Made by a program: the position numbers and the translations under genes. Positions 45,469 through 53,628 of a stretch of DNA of 64,000 nt are shown here, in pieces. Numbering within the stretch: position 1 is the first letter of the stretch; each line of letters starts with the position of its first letter. Source of the stretch: Falsiroseomonas sp051860665 (lineage in GTDB: Bacteria; Pseudomonadota; Alphaproteobacteria; Acetobacterales; Acetobacteraceae). Under the pieces are notes generated by a model that worked only from the letters and a program-made list of their open reading frames with translations, searched no databases and was not told the DNA's origin. The stretch is from assembly GCF_051860665.1 (NCBI RefSeq), contig NZ_JBHYDM010000003.1, positions 248,001 through 312,000 of the forward strand. The letters run 5' to 3'.

Positions 45469-46369
45469 CGCCGCCGTGGCCAATGAACCGAAGGCGACCA
45501 ACGCCTCCTCCGCCCAGCCGGAGACGATGGCCTGGGACAGCAAGTCCCGCCGCTTCGTGCTGCTCTACCTGCCGCTGGCCTGCTTCCTCATCATCCTGCT
45601 GTTTCCCTTCTACTGGATGACGGTGACGGCCTTTAAACCGAACGGGGAGATGTACAACTTCGCGGAGCACAATCCCTTCTGGATCAGCTCCCCCACGCTC
45701 GACCACATCCGGCTGCTGCTGTTCAACACGGCCTATCCGAAGTGGCTGATGACGACGATGCTGGTGGCGGTCTGCTCCACCGTGCTCTCGATTTTTGCGA
45801 GCACGCTGGCCGCCTATGCCATCCAGCGGCTGCGGTTCAAGGGCAGCCAGTATGTGGGGCTGGCGATCTATCTCGCCTATCTCGTGCCGCCCTCGATCCT
45901 GTTCATCCCGCTGGCCACCATGGTCTTCCAGCTCGGCCTGTTCGACACGCCCTTCGCGCTGATCCTGACCTACCCGACCTTCCTCATTCCCTTCTGCACC
46001 TGGCTGCTGATCGGCTATTTCAAGTCGATCCCCTTCGAGCTGGAGGAATGCGCGCTGATCGACGGCGCGACGCGGCTGCAGATCCTGTGGCAGATCACGC
46101 TACCGCTGGCCGTGCCGGGCCTGATCTCGGCCGGCATCTTCAGCTTCACCCTGTCCTGGAACGAGTTCATCTATGCCCTGGCCTTCATCCAGAGCAGCGA
46201 GAACAAGACCGTGCCGGTGGCGATCCTGACGGAGCTGGTGACTGGCGATGTGTATCAGTGGGGTGCGCTGATGGCGGGGTCGCTGCTGGGGTCCCTGCCC
46301 GTCGCCATCTTCTATTCCTTCTTCGTGGACTACTACGTCTCCTCCCTCACGGGTGCCGTGAAGGAGTAG
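45461..46369 (+). CDS. Carbohydrate-type ABC transporter permease (MalG/UgpE-like)
   Basis: 302 residues with six hydrophobic segments. The EAA loop is EECALIDGATRLQILWQITL near 194-213, and FSFTLSWNEFIYALAFIQ is the typical helix before the periplasmic turn. It starts within the last eight bases of the first permease gene. It is last of the ABC operon; a 12-bp hairpin at 46386-46416 follows its stop and precedes the flavodoxin-like gene. Confidence 0.92.
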   Translation: MTDAAVANEPKATNASSAQPETMAWDSKSRRFVLLYLPLACFLIILLFPFYWMTVTAFKPNGEMYNFAEHNPFWISSPTLDHIRLLLFNTAYPKWLMTTMLVAVCSTVLSIFASTLAAYAIQRLRFKGSQYVGLAIYLAYLVPPSILFIPLATMVFQLGLFDTPFALILTYPTFLIPFCTWLLIGYFKSIPFELEECALIDGATRLQILWQITLPLAVPGLISAGIFSFTLSWNEFIYALAFIQSSENKTVPVAILTELVTGDVYQWGALMAGSLLGSLPVAIFYSFFVDYYVSSLTGAVKE

Positions 46370-46385
46370 CGGCGGAACCAGCCGG

Positions 46386-46416
46386 CCGGAGGGGCGCTTG
46401 CATTGCGCCCTTCCGG
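46386..46416 (+). terminator. Hairpin at the end of the ABC operon
   Basis: CCGGAGGGGCGC at 46386-46397 pairs with GCGCCCTTCCGG at 46405-46416 through twelve positions, one of them a G-U pair, with a 7-nt loop. It lies 16 bases after the second permease stop. There is no T-run, so termination may be weak or Rho-assisted. The next ATG is only 11 bases beyond the stem, so read-through into the reductase gene is possible. Confidence 0.5.
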
Positions 46417-46427
46417 AGACTGCCGCC

Positions 46428-47042
46428 ATGCCGATCAAGGCCCTCGCCCTCAACTGCACGCTGAAGTCCGATACCAGCGAAACCTCCTCCACCGATGCGA
46501 TGATCGCGGTGCTGAAATCCGCTTTTGCGGATCAGAAGGTCGAGGTGACGGAGACCGTCCGCGTCGCCGCGCTGAACATCAAGCCCGGCGTCAGCTCCGA
46601 CGAAGGTGATGGCGATGACTGGCCCGCGTTGCGGTCAAAGATCCTGGCGCATGACATCCTGATCTTCGGCGGTCCGATCTGGATGGGACAGCCCAGCAGC
46701 GTCGCCAAGCGCGTGCTGGAGCGGATGGACGCCTTCATCTCGGAGACGGACGACAAGGGCCGCATGCCGAGCTATGGCAAGGTTGCCATCGCCGCCATCG
46801 TCGGCAACGAGGACGGCGCCCATGCCTCCGCCGCGCAGATCTTCCAGGCGCTGAACGACGTGGGCTGGACCATCCCGCCTTCGGCAAGCTGCTACTGGGT
46901 GGGCGAGGCGATGGGCGATATCGACTTCAAGGATTTGCAGAAGACGCCGGAGAAGGTGACGGAAACCGCCGAAATGCTGGCCAGCAGCGCCGCGCATCTG
47001 GCGCGGCTGCTGCAGGCCAAGCCCTTCCCCGGCGCGGAATAG
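46428..47042 (+). CDS. Flavodoxin-like NAD(P)H-dependent reductase
   Basis: 204 residues with a flavodoxin-like fold. The FMN phosphate region is LALNCTLKSDTSETSSTDAM at 5-24, and the family-typical FGGPIWMGQPSSVAKRVLER is at about 79-98. IAAIVGNEDGAHASAAQIF follows. Enzymes of this group (NADPH-dependent FMN reductase/WrbA/multimeric flavodoxins) reduce quinones, flavin or azo compounds. The ATG at 46428 is chosen from the motif spacing; the frame opens 30 bases earlier. It follows the ABC operon hairpin and converges on the SDR gene, two bases apart. Confidence 0.82.
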   Translation: MPIKALALNCTLKSDTSETSSTDAMIAVLKSAFADQKVEVTETVRVAALNIKPGVSSDEGDGDDWPALRSKILAHDILIFGGPIWMGQPSSVAKRVLERMDAFISETDDKGRMPSYGKVAIAAIVGNEDGAHASAAQIFQALNDVGWTIPPSASCYWVGEAMGDIDFKDLQKTPEKVTETAEMLASSAAHLARLLQAKPFPGAE

Positions 47043-47044
47043 AC

Positions 47045-47806
47045 TCAGAGCTTCTGGTTCAGCGCCGCCACATAGCTGCGGTTATGCGTCGGCGTGATCC
47101 AGACCTCGTTGATGGTCACATGCTTCGGCAGGCAGGCGATGTAGCGCACCAGGTCGCCGACATCGGCGGATTGCACCATCTTCGCGCGCTCCTCCGCGCT
47201 CACGGGATTCGGGCGCTTGTCGAGGATGGGCGTGGCCACCTCCCCCGGCAGCAGGGCGCAGCTGCGGATGCCGTTGACGCATTCCTCCATGTTGATCGTG
47301 TGGCTCATCGCCACCACGCCGTGCTTGGCCGCGGTATAACCGGCGCCGGAGAGCATGGAGATATTGCGCCCGGCCATGGAGGCGGTGTGGATCAGCACGC
47401 CGTCCTTCTGCTTCCGCATCAGCGGCAGCGCCACCGTCACCGCATAGAAGGCGGAGGCGAGGTTGCCACGCACCAGCTCATCCACCCCGTCCGTGTCCAG
47501 CACCGCCCAGCGGCGCTGCGTGATGTTCAGCCCGGCATTGTTCACCAGGATGTCGAGCCGCCCGAATTTCTCGGCCAGGAAAGCGCCCACCGCCTTCACG
47601 GCCGCGGCATCCATCATATCGGCGGGCTGTACATGGGCCGTGCCGCCTTGGGCCTTGATGCGCGCCGCCACATCCTGCAGCGGCGCGCTGCGGCGGCCGG
47701 TCAGCACCAGTTCCGCGCCTTCTTCGGCCAGCGCCAGCGCCGCGGCTTCCCCGATGCCGCTGCCCGCCCCGGTGACCCAGGCGACCTTGCCCGTCAAACG
47801 CGCCAT
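47045..47806 (-). CDS. SDR family oxidoreductase
   Basis: 253 residues with classical SDR features: TGAGSGIG at 12-19, NNAG at 89-92 and the catalytic Ser143, Tyr157, Lys161 (GYTAAKHG). It would oxidise or reduce a hydroxyl/keto pair with NAD(P)H. The substrate is unknown. The ATG at 47806 is used; a long upstream extension of the frame is antisense to the hydroxyacid dehydrogenase gene. It is divergent from that gene across 105 bases and convergent with the flavodoxin-like gene, so it is probably its own unit. Confidence 0.88.
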   Translation of the reverse strand: MARLTGKVAWVTGAGSGIGEAAALALAEEGAELVLTGRRSAPLQDVAARIKAQGGTAHVQPADMMDAAAVKAVGAFLAEKFGRLDILVNNAGLNITQRRWAVLDTDGVDELVRGNLASAFYAVTVALPLMRKQKDGVLIHTASMAGRNISMLSGAGYTAAKHGVVAMSHTINMEECVNGIRSCALLPGEVATPILDKRPNPVSAEERAKMVQSADVGDLVRYIACLPKHVTINEVWITPTHNRSYVAALNQKL

Positions 47807-47911
47807 TTTCGCTTCTCCCTTGTCGTGGACGCAGGCTAGCAGCGCGCCACGCGCTTGTCGGCCCCCCCGCAGCGGATGCAAGCTGCGGGCAATCAAAAGG
47901 GGAAACGCAGA

Positions 47912-48955
47912 ATGTCCAAGCCCAGAATCCTGACGCCCGCAGGTGCCTCCTTCACCACGCATGGTGGCGGCTATGCGCTGGAGATGGAGGCGCTGGAACG
48001 GCTCGGCGCCGAGATCGTGGAATGCCCGGCGACGGAGGAGGGTTTCATCGCCGCGGCGCCGGAGGCCGATGCGGTCTATGCCAAGGGCATGCGCTTCTCC
48101 GCGCCCATGATCCAGGCGCTGACCAAGGCCAAGGTCATCACCTGCGCCACCGTGGGCGTGGACTATGTCGATGTGGTCGCCGCCACCGCGCAGGGCATCG
48201 CCGTGACCAATTGCCCCGACACCTTCATCGAGGAGGTGGCCGACCACGCCATGATGCTGCTGCTGGCGACGCATCGCCGCTGCATCGAGCAGGACCGCAT
48301 GGTGCGCGAGGGCCGCTGGGCGGAAGGCCGCCCACAGCTTTCCACCGTGCCGCGGCTGATGGGCCAGACGCTGGGCTTCGTCGCCTTCGGCCGCGTCGCC
48401 CGCCTGGTCGCCCTGCGCGCCAAGGCATTCGGGCTGCGCATGATGGCCTACGACCCCTTCGTGGATGAGCTGACCATGAGCGCGCTCGGCGTGGTGCCCG
48501 CCAGCCTGGACGAGGTGCTGACGCAATCCGATTTCATCTCGATGCACGCACCGGCCACGCCGGATACCGGCCATATGCTGACCACGCGGCATTTCGCGAA
48601 AATGAAGTCCAACGCCATCTTCATCAACACCGGCCGCGGACCGACGGTGGACGAGGCGGCGCTGATCGCGGCGTTGCAGTCGAAGCGCATTGCCGGCGCC
48701 GGCCTCGACGTGTTCGAGGTCGAGCCGGTGAAGCCGGACAATCCGCTGCTGAAGATGCCCCACGTCATCCTCTCGCCGCACAATGCCAGCGCCTCCGCCC
48801 GTTTCGATGAAGCGCGCAAGCGGCGGGCGGGGCAGGAGCTGGCGCTGGTGCTCTCGGGCCGCTGGCCGATGTCCTGCGTGAATCCCACGGTGCTGCCGGG
48901 CTCCGGACTGCGCCGCTGGCAGCCCTATGCGATGGAGCGTGGGCCCAACAGCTGA
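47912..48955 (+). CDS. D-isomer-specific 2-hydroxyacid dehydrogenase (CtBP-like) with altered Rossmann glycines
   Basis: 347 residues. The catalytic set is present: Arg in NTGRGPTVDEAAL near 247, Glu in DVFEVEPVKPDNPLL near 275 and His in LSPHNASASARF near 290. The nucleotide loop reads GFVAFGRVARLVALRAKAFG, where the family normally has GxGxxG; the first and third glycines are alanine. Some CtBP-like proteins vary here, so cofactor binding may still occur. Related enzymes act on phosphoglycerate, glyoxylate or other 2-keto acids. It is followed by the semialdehyde dehydrogenase after 65 bases. Confidence 0.83.
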   Translation: MSKPRILTPAGASFTTHGGGYALEMEALERLGAEIVECPATEEGFIAAAPEADAVYAKGMRFSAPMIQALTKAKVITCATVGVDYVDVVAATAQGIAVTNCPDTFIEEVADHAMMLLLATHRRCIEQDRMVREGRWAEGRPQLSTVPRLMGQTLGFVAFGRVARLVALRAKAFGLRMMAYDPFVDELTMSALGVVPASLDEVLTQSDFISMHAPATPDTGHMLTTRHFAKMKSNAIFINTGRGPTVDEAALIAALQSKRIAGAGLDVFEVEPVKPDNPLLKMPHVILSPHNASASARFDEARKRRAGQELALVLSGRWPMSCVNPTVLPGSGLRRWQPYAMERGPNS

Positions 48956-49020
48956 GCCCCCCGGTTCCCCCTCGGCGGCCCCTGTGGCACCTTCCGCGCC
49001 AAGATCCCTAGGAGACGCGC

Positions 49021-50454
49021 ATGTATCCCGATACCCAGCTTTTCATCGACGGCACCTGGCGCGCCGCCCGCGGCGGCCGCAGCCTGCCCGTGCTGAACCC
49101 GGCCACCGAGGAAGTCATCGGCCAGGTCGCCCATGCCACCACGGATGACCTGGACGAGGCGCTGGAAGCCGCCGCCCGCGGCTTCGCCGTGTGGAAGAAG
49201 GTCTCGGCCTTCGATCGCTCCAAGCTGATGCGCAAGGCCGCCGATATCTTCCGCTCCCGCGCCGATGCCACCGCGCAGATGATGACGCTGGAGCAGGGCA
49301 AGCCGCTCGCCGAGGCGAAGATGGAGGTGATGGCGGCTGCCGACATCATTGACTGGTTCGCCGAGGAAGCCCGCCGCGCCTATGGCCGCGTCATCCCGGC
49401 GCGGGCCGAGGGTGTCTACCAGCTGGTGGTGAAGGAGCCGGTCGGCCCCGTCGCCGCCTTCACGCCCTGGAACTTCCCGATCAACCAGGTCGTCCGCAAG
49501 CTGTCGGCCGCGCTGGCCACCGGCTGCTCCATCATCGTCAAGGCGCCGGAGGAGACCCCGGCTTCGCCTGCCGAGCTGATCCGCGCCTTCGCCGATGCTG
49601 GCCTGCCCAAGGGCGTGGCCAACCTCGTCTATGGCGTGCCGGCCGAGATCAGCGAATACCTCATTCCGCACCCCGTCATCCGCAAGGTGACCTTCACGGG
49701 CTCCACCCCGATCGGCAAGATGCTCTCGGCCCTGGCCGGGCAGCACATGAAGCGCGTGACGATGGAACTCGGCGGCCATGCGCCGGCGATCGTCTTCGAC
49801 GATGCGGATCTGGAGCTGGCGGCGAAGACCCTGGCGAGCGCGAAATTCCGCAATGCGGGACAGGTCTGCGTCTCCCCCACCCGCTTCCTGGTGCAGCAGA
49901 AGTCCTACCCGGAATTCGTCGAGCGCTTCACCGCCCATGCCAAGGCGCTGAAGGTCGGCGCCGGCATGGATCCGGACAGCCAGATGGGCCCGCTGGCGCA
50001 TGAGCGGCGCGTGCCCTGGGTGGAGGGCCTGGTGGCCGATGCGCGGCAGCGCGGCGCCGAGGTCCACACGGGCGGCGAGCGGATCGGCAACAAGGGCTAT
50101 TTCTACCAGCCGACCGTGCTGACCGGCGTCGGCCGCGATGCGCGCATGATGAACGAGGAGCCCTTCGGCCCCGTCGCCATGATCGCGCCCTTCGGCGAGC
50201 TGGAGGAGGTGGTGGAGGAAGCCAACCGCCTGCCCTTCGGCCTCGCCTCCTACGCCTTCACCCGCAGCGCCAAGACGGCCAATGCTATCGCGGCGCGGGT
50301 CGAATCGGGCATGATGACCATCAACCACCTGGGCCTCGCGCTGCCGGAAGTGCCCTTCGGCGGCATGAAGGACAGCGGCTATGGCTCCGAGGGCGGGTCG
50401 GAGGCGATCGAGGCCTATCTGAACACCAAGTTCGTCAGCCAGGCGGGCCTCTGA
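49021..50454 (+). CDS. gabD: NAD(P)-dependent succinate-semialdehyde dehydrogenase-like aldehyde dehydrogenase
   Basis: 477 residues, aldehyde dehydrogenase superfamily, GabD-like. The catalytic Cys283 lies in NAGQVCVSPTRF and the general base Glu249 in MELGGHAPAIVF. FTPWNFPINQVVRKLSAALA is the cofactor region near 141-160, and PFGGMKDSGYGSEGG is the C-terminal motif. It would oxidise succinate semialdehyde or a related semialdehyde (for example 2-oxoglutarate semialdehyde). Position after a 2-hydroxyacid dehydrogenase suggests a shared pathway but does not fix the substrate. Confidence 0.87.
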   Translation: MYPDTQLFIDGTWRAARGGRSLPVLNPATEEVIGQVAHATTDDLDEALEAAARGFAVWKKVSAFDRSKLMRKAADIFRSRADATAQMMTLEQGKPLAEAKMEVMAAADIIDWFAEEARRAYGRVIPARAEGVYQLVVKEPVGPVAAFTPWNFPINQVVRKLSAALATGCSIIVKAPEETPASPAELIRAFADAGLPKGVANLVYGVPAEISEYLIPHPVIRKVTFTGSTPIGKMLSALAGQHMKRVTMELGGHAPAIVFDDADLELAAKTLASAKFRNAGQVCVSPTRFLVQQKSYPEFVERFTAHAKALKVGAGMDPDSQMGPLAHERRVPWVEGLVADARQRGAEVHTGGERIGNKGYFYQPTVLTGVGRDARMMNEEPFGPVAMIAPFGELEEVVEEANRLPFGLASYAFTRSAKTANAIAARVESGMMTINHLGLALPEVPFGGMKDSGYGSEGGSEAIEAYLNTKFVSQAGL

Positions 50455-50465
50455 CAAACAGAAAA

Positions 50466-50493
50466 GGGCACCGGATGTCGCCATCCGGTGCCC
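50466..50493 (-). terminator. Intrinsic terminator for the HU gene
   Basis: The stem GGGCACCGGATG pairs perfectly with CATCCGGTGCCC (12 bp, 4-nt loop). On the minus strand it is followed by TTTTCTGTTTG, a T-rich tract, which makes it a good rho-independent terminator for the HU gene ending at 50532. A second stem (50505-50528, 8 bp) lies between. On the plus strand it is 11 bases after the semialdehyde dehydrogenase stop but lacks a T-run there. Confidence 0.8.
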
Positions 50494-50531
50494 CCTGGCA
50501 GGTTATCCGGGCGCCTTGCGGCCCGGATGGA

Positions 50532-50840
50532 TCAGGCCTTGGCCTTGCGCTTGGCCTTCTTCACGCCCGCCAGCGCCGATTCCTTCAGCGCCTTGCTGGC
50601 CTTGAAGCGCACCGTCGCGCCGGCCTTCACCGCCACCTTCTCACCCGTGCGGGGGTTCAGCGCGGTGCGCTTGGCCGTCTCCCGCACGCTGAAGGCGCCG
50701 AAGTCGGGGATGGTGAAGCGCCCGGACTGGACGATCTCCCCCTTGATGGCCGCGATGATGTCGGCGGCGAGCTTGCCGGCGGCGTTCGCCGGCATCTCGG
50801 TGGACTTCACGATGACGTCCGTCAGAAACTTCTTCGACAT
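50532..50840 (-). CDS. HU family DNA-binding protein
   Basis: 102 residues with the bacterial histone-like fold: an N-terminal helical region (MSKKFLTDVIVKSTEMPANA), FGAFSVRETAKRTALNPRTG near 48-67, which is the DNA-clamping beta arm, and VRFKASKALKES near 77. The C-terminus KKAKRKAKA is a lysine-rich tail. It bends and compacts DNA. It is a monocistronic gene with its own terminator. A close IHF relation is less likely since arm residues match HU. Confidence 0.93.
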   Translation of the reverse strand: MSKKFLTDVIVKSTEMPANAAGKLAADIIAAIKGEIVQSGRFTIPDFGAFSVRETAKRTALNPRTGEKVAVKAGATVRFKASKALKESALAGVKKAKRKAKA

Positions 50841-50937
50841 GCACTGGCTCCTTGCGAGACCGGTCGCATAGCCGGAACCGCCGCGAATGTCAGCGTATGA
50901 TTCGCGGGAAGCTGCATGTTTCAGTTGTCGCAGTGTT

Positions 50938-53628
50938 TCAGCGGATCCGCTCGAAGACGGCCACCGGCAGGTCGCGCAAGGCTTCAGACGGCATTAACCT
51001 TCCCTGTGGACGGATCACCTGACCGGTCAACAGGTCCCGCCATTCGGCCTCCGTGCCCGGCCATTCCAGGCTGCTGTCCTGCCAGTCCGGCCGCGGCGCG
51101 AATCGTGCTGCGACAAGGCGAATCTCCGATTCGCCATGCTGCCGCGCGAAGCCCAGAAGCTGCCGCGCTGCGGGGCCGGAGGCGGTGAGCGGCCGGTAGT
51201 CGCCACTGGCATAAAGCGCCGGCTGCGCGGCCCGATGCGCCAGCAGGGTGGCGGTCAGGGCCAGCTTCAGCCGGCCGTCGCGCCAGCCCTCCGCCATGGC
51301 GCGCCAGGCGCCGGCGCGGTCCTGCGCCAGGGCCGCCGTCACCGACTCCAGCGCCGAGTCGCGCGCGGCATAATCCACCGGGCGCCGGTTGTCCGGGTCC
51401 ACCAGGCTGAGGTCCCAGGATTCGGTGCCCTGGTAGATGTCCGGCATGCCCGGCAGGGTCAGCTTCAGCGCCGTCTGCACCAGGCTGAGATCGAGGCCGA
51501 GCCGCGCCACCCTGTGCTGGAAGGGCAGGAAGGCCGAAAGAAAGTCCTGGCTCTCCAGCGCCCGCCGGACGAAGCCCAGCATCGCCGCCTCATATCCGGC
51601 ATTGGGTGCGGCCCAGTTGGAATGGCGCTTGGCCTCCCGCATGGACTTGGTCATGGCGCCTTCCAGCCGCGCGCCCAGTTCCGCCTCCGCACCCTGGCCC
51701 CCCCCTTGGACCGGCCAGACGCCGAGCAGCAGCTGGTAGAAGAGGTATTCGTCGTTGCGGTCCGGCGGCCCCTGGTCCTGCCGCAGGATGGCGGACCAGT
51801 TGCGCACCTGGCGCGACCATTCCTCCGGCATGCTGGCCAGCACCGCCAGCCGCGCCCGGGTATCCTCGCCGCGCTTGGTGTCGTGGGTGGAGGTGGAGAG
51901 CATCGCCTGGGGCCAGTGCCGCGCGCGCTCCGCATTGGCGGCGTGGAATTCCTCCGGCGAGACGCCGAAATGGTCGGGATGGCCGCCCACCTCGTTCAGC
52001 GCGGCCATGCGGTTGTAGCGGTAGAAGGCGGTGTCCTCCAGGCCCTTGGCCATGATCGGGCCGCTGTACTGCTGCACCCGCATGGCGAAGCGCTGCACCG
52101 CATGCCGGCTGAAGCCGCTGCGGGGCTCGGCCACCAGATCCGTGGTCAGCAGGCGGTGCAGGAAGTCGAAGACGCTGGGGTCGAGGTCCGGCTCCTGCCG
52201 CCGCGCCGCGGCCACCGCCTCATCGATGGCCTGCCGGTCCTCCGCCGTGGGCGGCGCGGCGGCATCGACATAGCTGCGATAGACGGTGAAGCCCGCCACC
52301 ACGGCGGCCAGGCCGCGGGAGAGGATGTTCTGCGTGAAATCGGCGCTGCGCGGCGTCTGCTGCGCGATGCGCGCGGCCTCCCGCGCCAGCATCGCCAGCT
52401 CGCCGGCCATCTCGTTTCGCATGATCCGCAGCTTGCAGTCCTGCACGATGGCGTCGAAACTTTGCGCCGCCCCCGTGAATTCGGCGTAGAGGCGGGTCAG
52501 TGGTGCCTCGCCGGCAGGATCGACCAGCACGCCCACAGCAAGGTTGGCGAATTCGTAGCCCGTGGTGCCCTGCACCGGCCAATCCGCGCGCAGGGGCTCG
52601 TGGCGGGCGAGGATCTTTTCCACCACCAGGTAGAAGGGGCGTGGTGCCGCGGCGCGCAGCTGTTCCAGATAGCCCTTGGGATCGAGCAGGCCGTCCACAT
52701 GGTCGATCCGCAGCCCGTCCAGCGTGCCATCGGCCAGCAGGGCGAAGACCAGGCGATGGGCATGCGCGAAAAGCTCCGGCAGCTCCATGCGCAGCCCGGC
52801 CAGCTCATTGATGTTGAAGAAGCGGCGGTAGTTGATGTCATCGGCCGCCACGCGGAAGTGGGCGGCGCGCCAGTGCTGGTCGCGGATCAGCGCATCCAAT
52901 CGGGCCGGTTCCGCATTCAGCGCGGCCACCGCCTGCTCCACCTCCCGCAGCAGCGCGGGGTCCTGCGCGACCAGGCCGGCGAGTTCCGCCTGCAGGTCGC
53001 GCGCCCGGGCCACGATGCGTGGCCGCCAATCCGGCAGGCCGGCAAAGGCGTCGCCCAGGCGTTCCAGCATGGGATGCGCATCGCCCAGCACGCGGCCGTA
53101 ATGCAGCGGGCAGATCGGCAGCTTGTGCGTGCCATAGGCCCAGACGGCGAAGCTGCCGGCCTCCGCATCGAAGCGCAGTGCCAGGTCGCCAGCCTCCAGC
53201 ACCACGCCGTACTGGTCGCCCAGGAAGGGCACCAGCAGCCGGCCCACGCGCCAGTCGATGTCGAACCAGCCGGCATAGTCCGAGGCCTCGCCCCATTCGA
53301 GCACATCGAGCCACCAGGGATTGTCCGCCCCGCCGACGCCCATGTGGTTGGGCACGAAGTCGAGGATCTGCCCCAGCCCATGCGCCCGGAAGGCCGTGAC
53401 CATGTCGCGGAAGGCCTGGGCGTCGCCCAGTTCCGGGTTCAGCGCATTGTGGTCAACGATGTCATAGCCATGCGTGCTGCCCGGCCGCGCCTTCAGATAG
53501 GGCGAGGCATAGACATGGCTGACCCCGAGCCGTGCGAGATAGGGCGCCAGCCGCGCCGCATCGGCGAAGCCGAAGCCGGCATGGAATTGCAGGCGGTAGG
53601 TGGCGCGCGGGATCACGGCGTCGGTCAT
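50938..53628 (-). CDS. treY: Maltooligosyl trehalose synthase TreY
   Basis: 896 residues, usual for TreY. GH13-type features at the N-terminus are ATYRLQFHAGFGFADA at 9-24, YASPYLKARPGSTHGYD near 41 and LDFVPNHMGVGG near 89. RIDHVDGLLDPKGYL near 310 carries the catalytic-type Asp, and STHDTKRGEDTRARL near 580 and MPDIYQGTE near 730 are typical of TreY. It rearranges the reducing-end alpha-1,4 bond of maltodextrin to alpha,alpha-1,1. Its start overlaps the treZ stop (ATGA), so treZ-treY are translated as a pair. No treS or otsAB is in the window. Confidence 0.95.
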   Translation of the reverse strand: MTDAVIPRATYRLQFHAGFGFADAARLAPYLARLGVSHVYASPYLKARPGSTHGYDIVDHNALNPELGDAQAFRDMVTAFRAHGLGQILDFVPNHMGVGGADNPWWLDVLEWGEASDYAGWFDIDWRVGRLLVPFLGDQYGVVLEAGDLALRFDAEAGSFAVWAYGTHKLPICPLHYGRVLGDAHPMLERLGDAFAGLPDWRPRIVARARDLQAELAGLVAQDPALLREVEQAVAALNAEPARLDALIRDQHWRAAHFRVAADDINYRRFFNINELAGLRMELPELFAHAHRLVFALLADGTLDGLRIDHVDGLLDPKGYLEQLRAAAPRPFYLVVEKILARHEPLRADWPVQGTTGYEFANLAVGVLVDPAGEAPLTRLYAEFTGAAQSFDAIVQDCKLRIMRNEMAGELAMLAREAARIAQQTPRSADFTQNILSRGLAAVVAGFTVYRSYVDAAAPPTAEDRQAIDEAVAAARRQEPDLDPSVFDFLHRLLTTDLVAEPRSGFSRHAVQRFAMRVQQYSGPIMAKGLEDTAFYRYNRMAALNEVGGHPDHFGVSPEEFHAANAERARHWPQAMLSTSTHDTKRGEDTRARLAVLASMPEEWSRQVRNWSAILRQDQGPPDRNDEYLFYQLLLGVWPVQGGGQGAEAELGARLEGAMTKSMREAKRHSNWAAPNAGYEAAMLGFVRRALESQDFLSAFLPFQHRVARLGLDLSLVQTALKLTLPGMPDIYQGTESWDLSLVDPDNRRPVDYAARDSALESVTAALAQDRAGAWRAMAEGWRDGRLKLALTATLLAHRAAQPALYASGDYRPLTASGPAARQLLGFARQHGESEIRLVAARFAPRPDWQDSSLEWPGTEAEWRDLLTGQVIRPQGRLMPSEALRDLPVAVFERIR

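Noticed and set aside
43102..45543. An 813-codon open frame on the minus strand
   Set aside because: It runs antisense through the ABC receptor and permease genes, whose protein motifs are clear.
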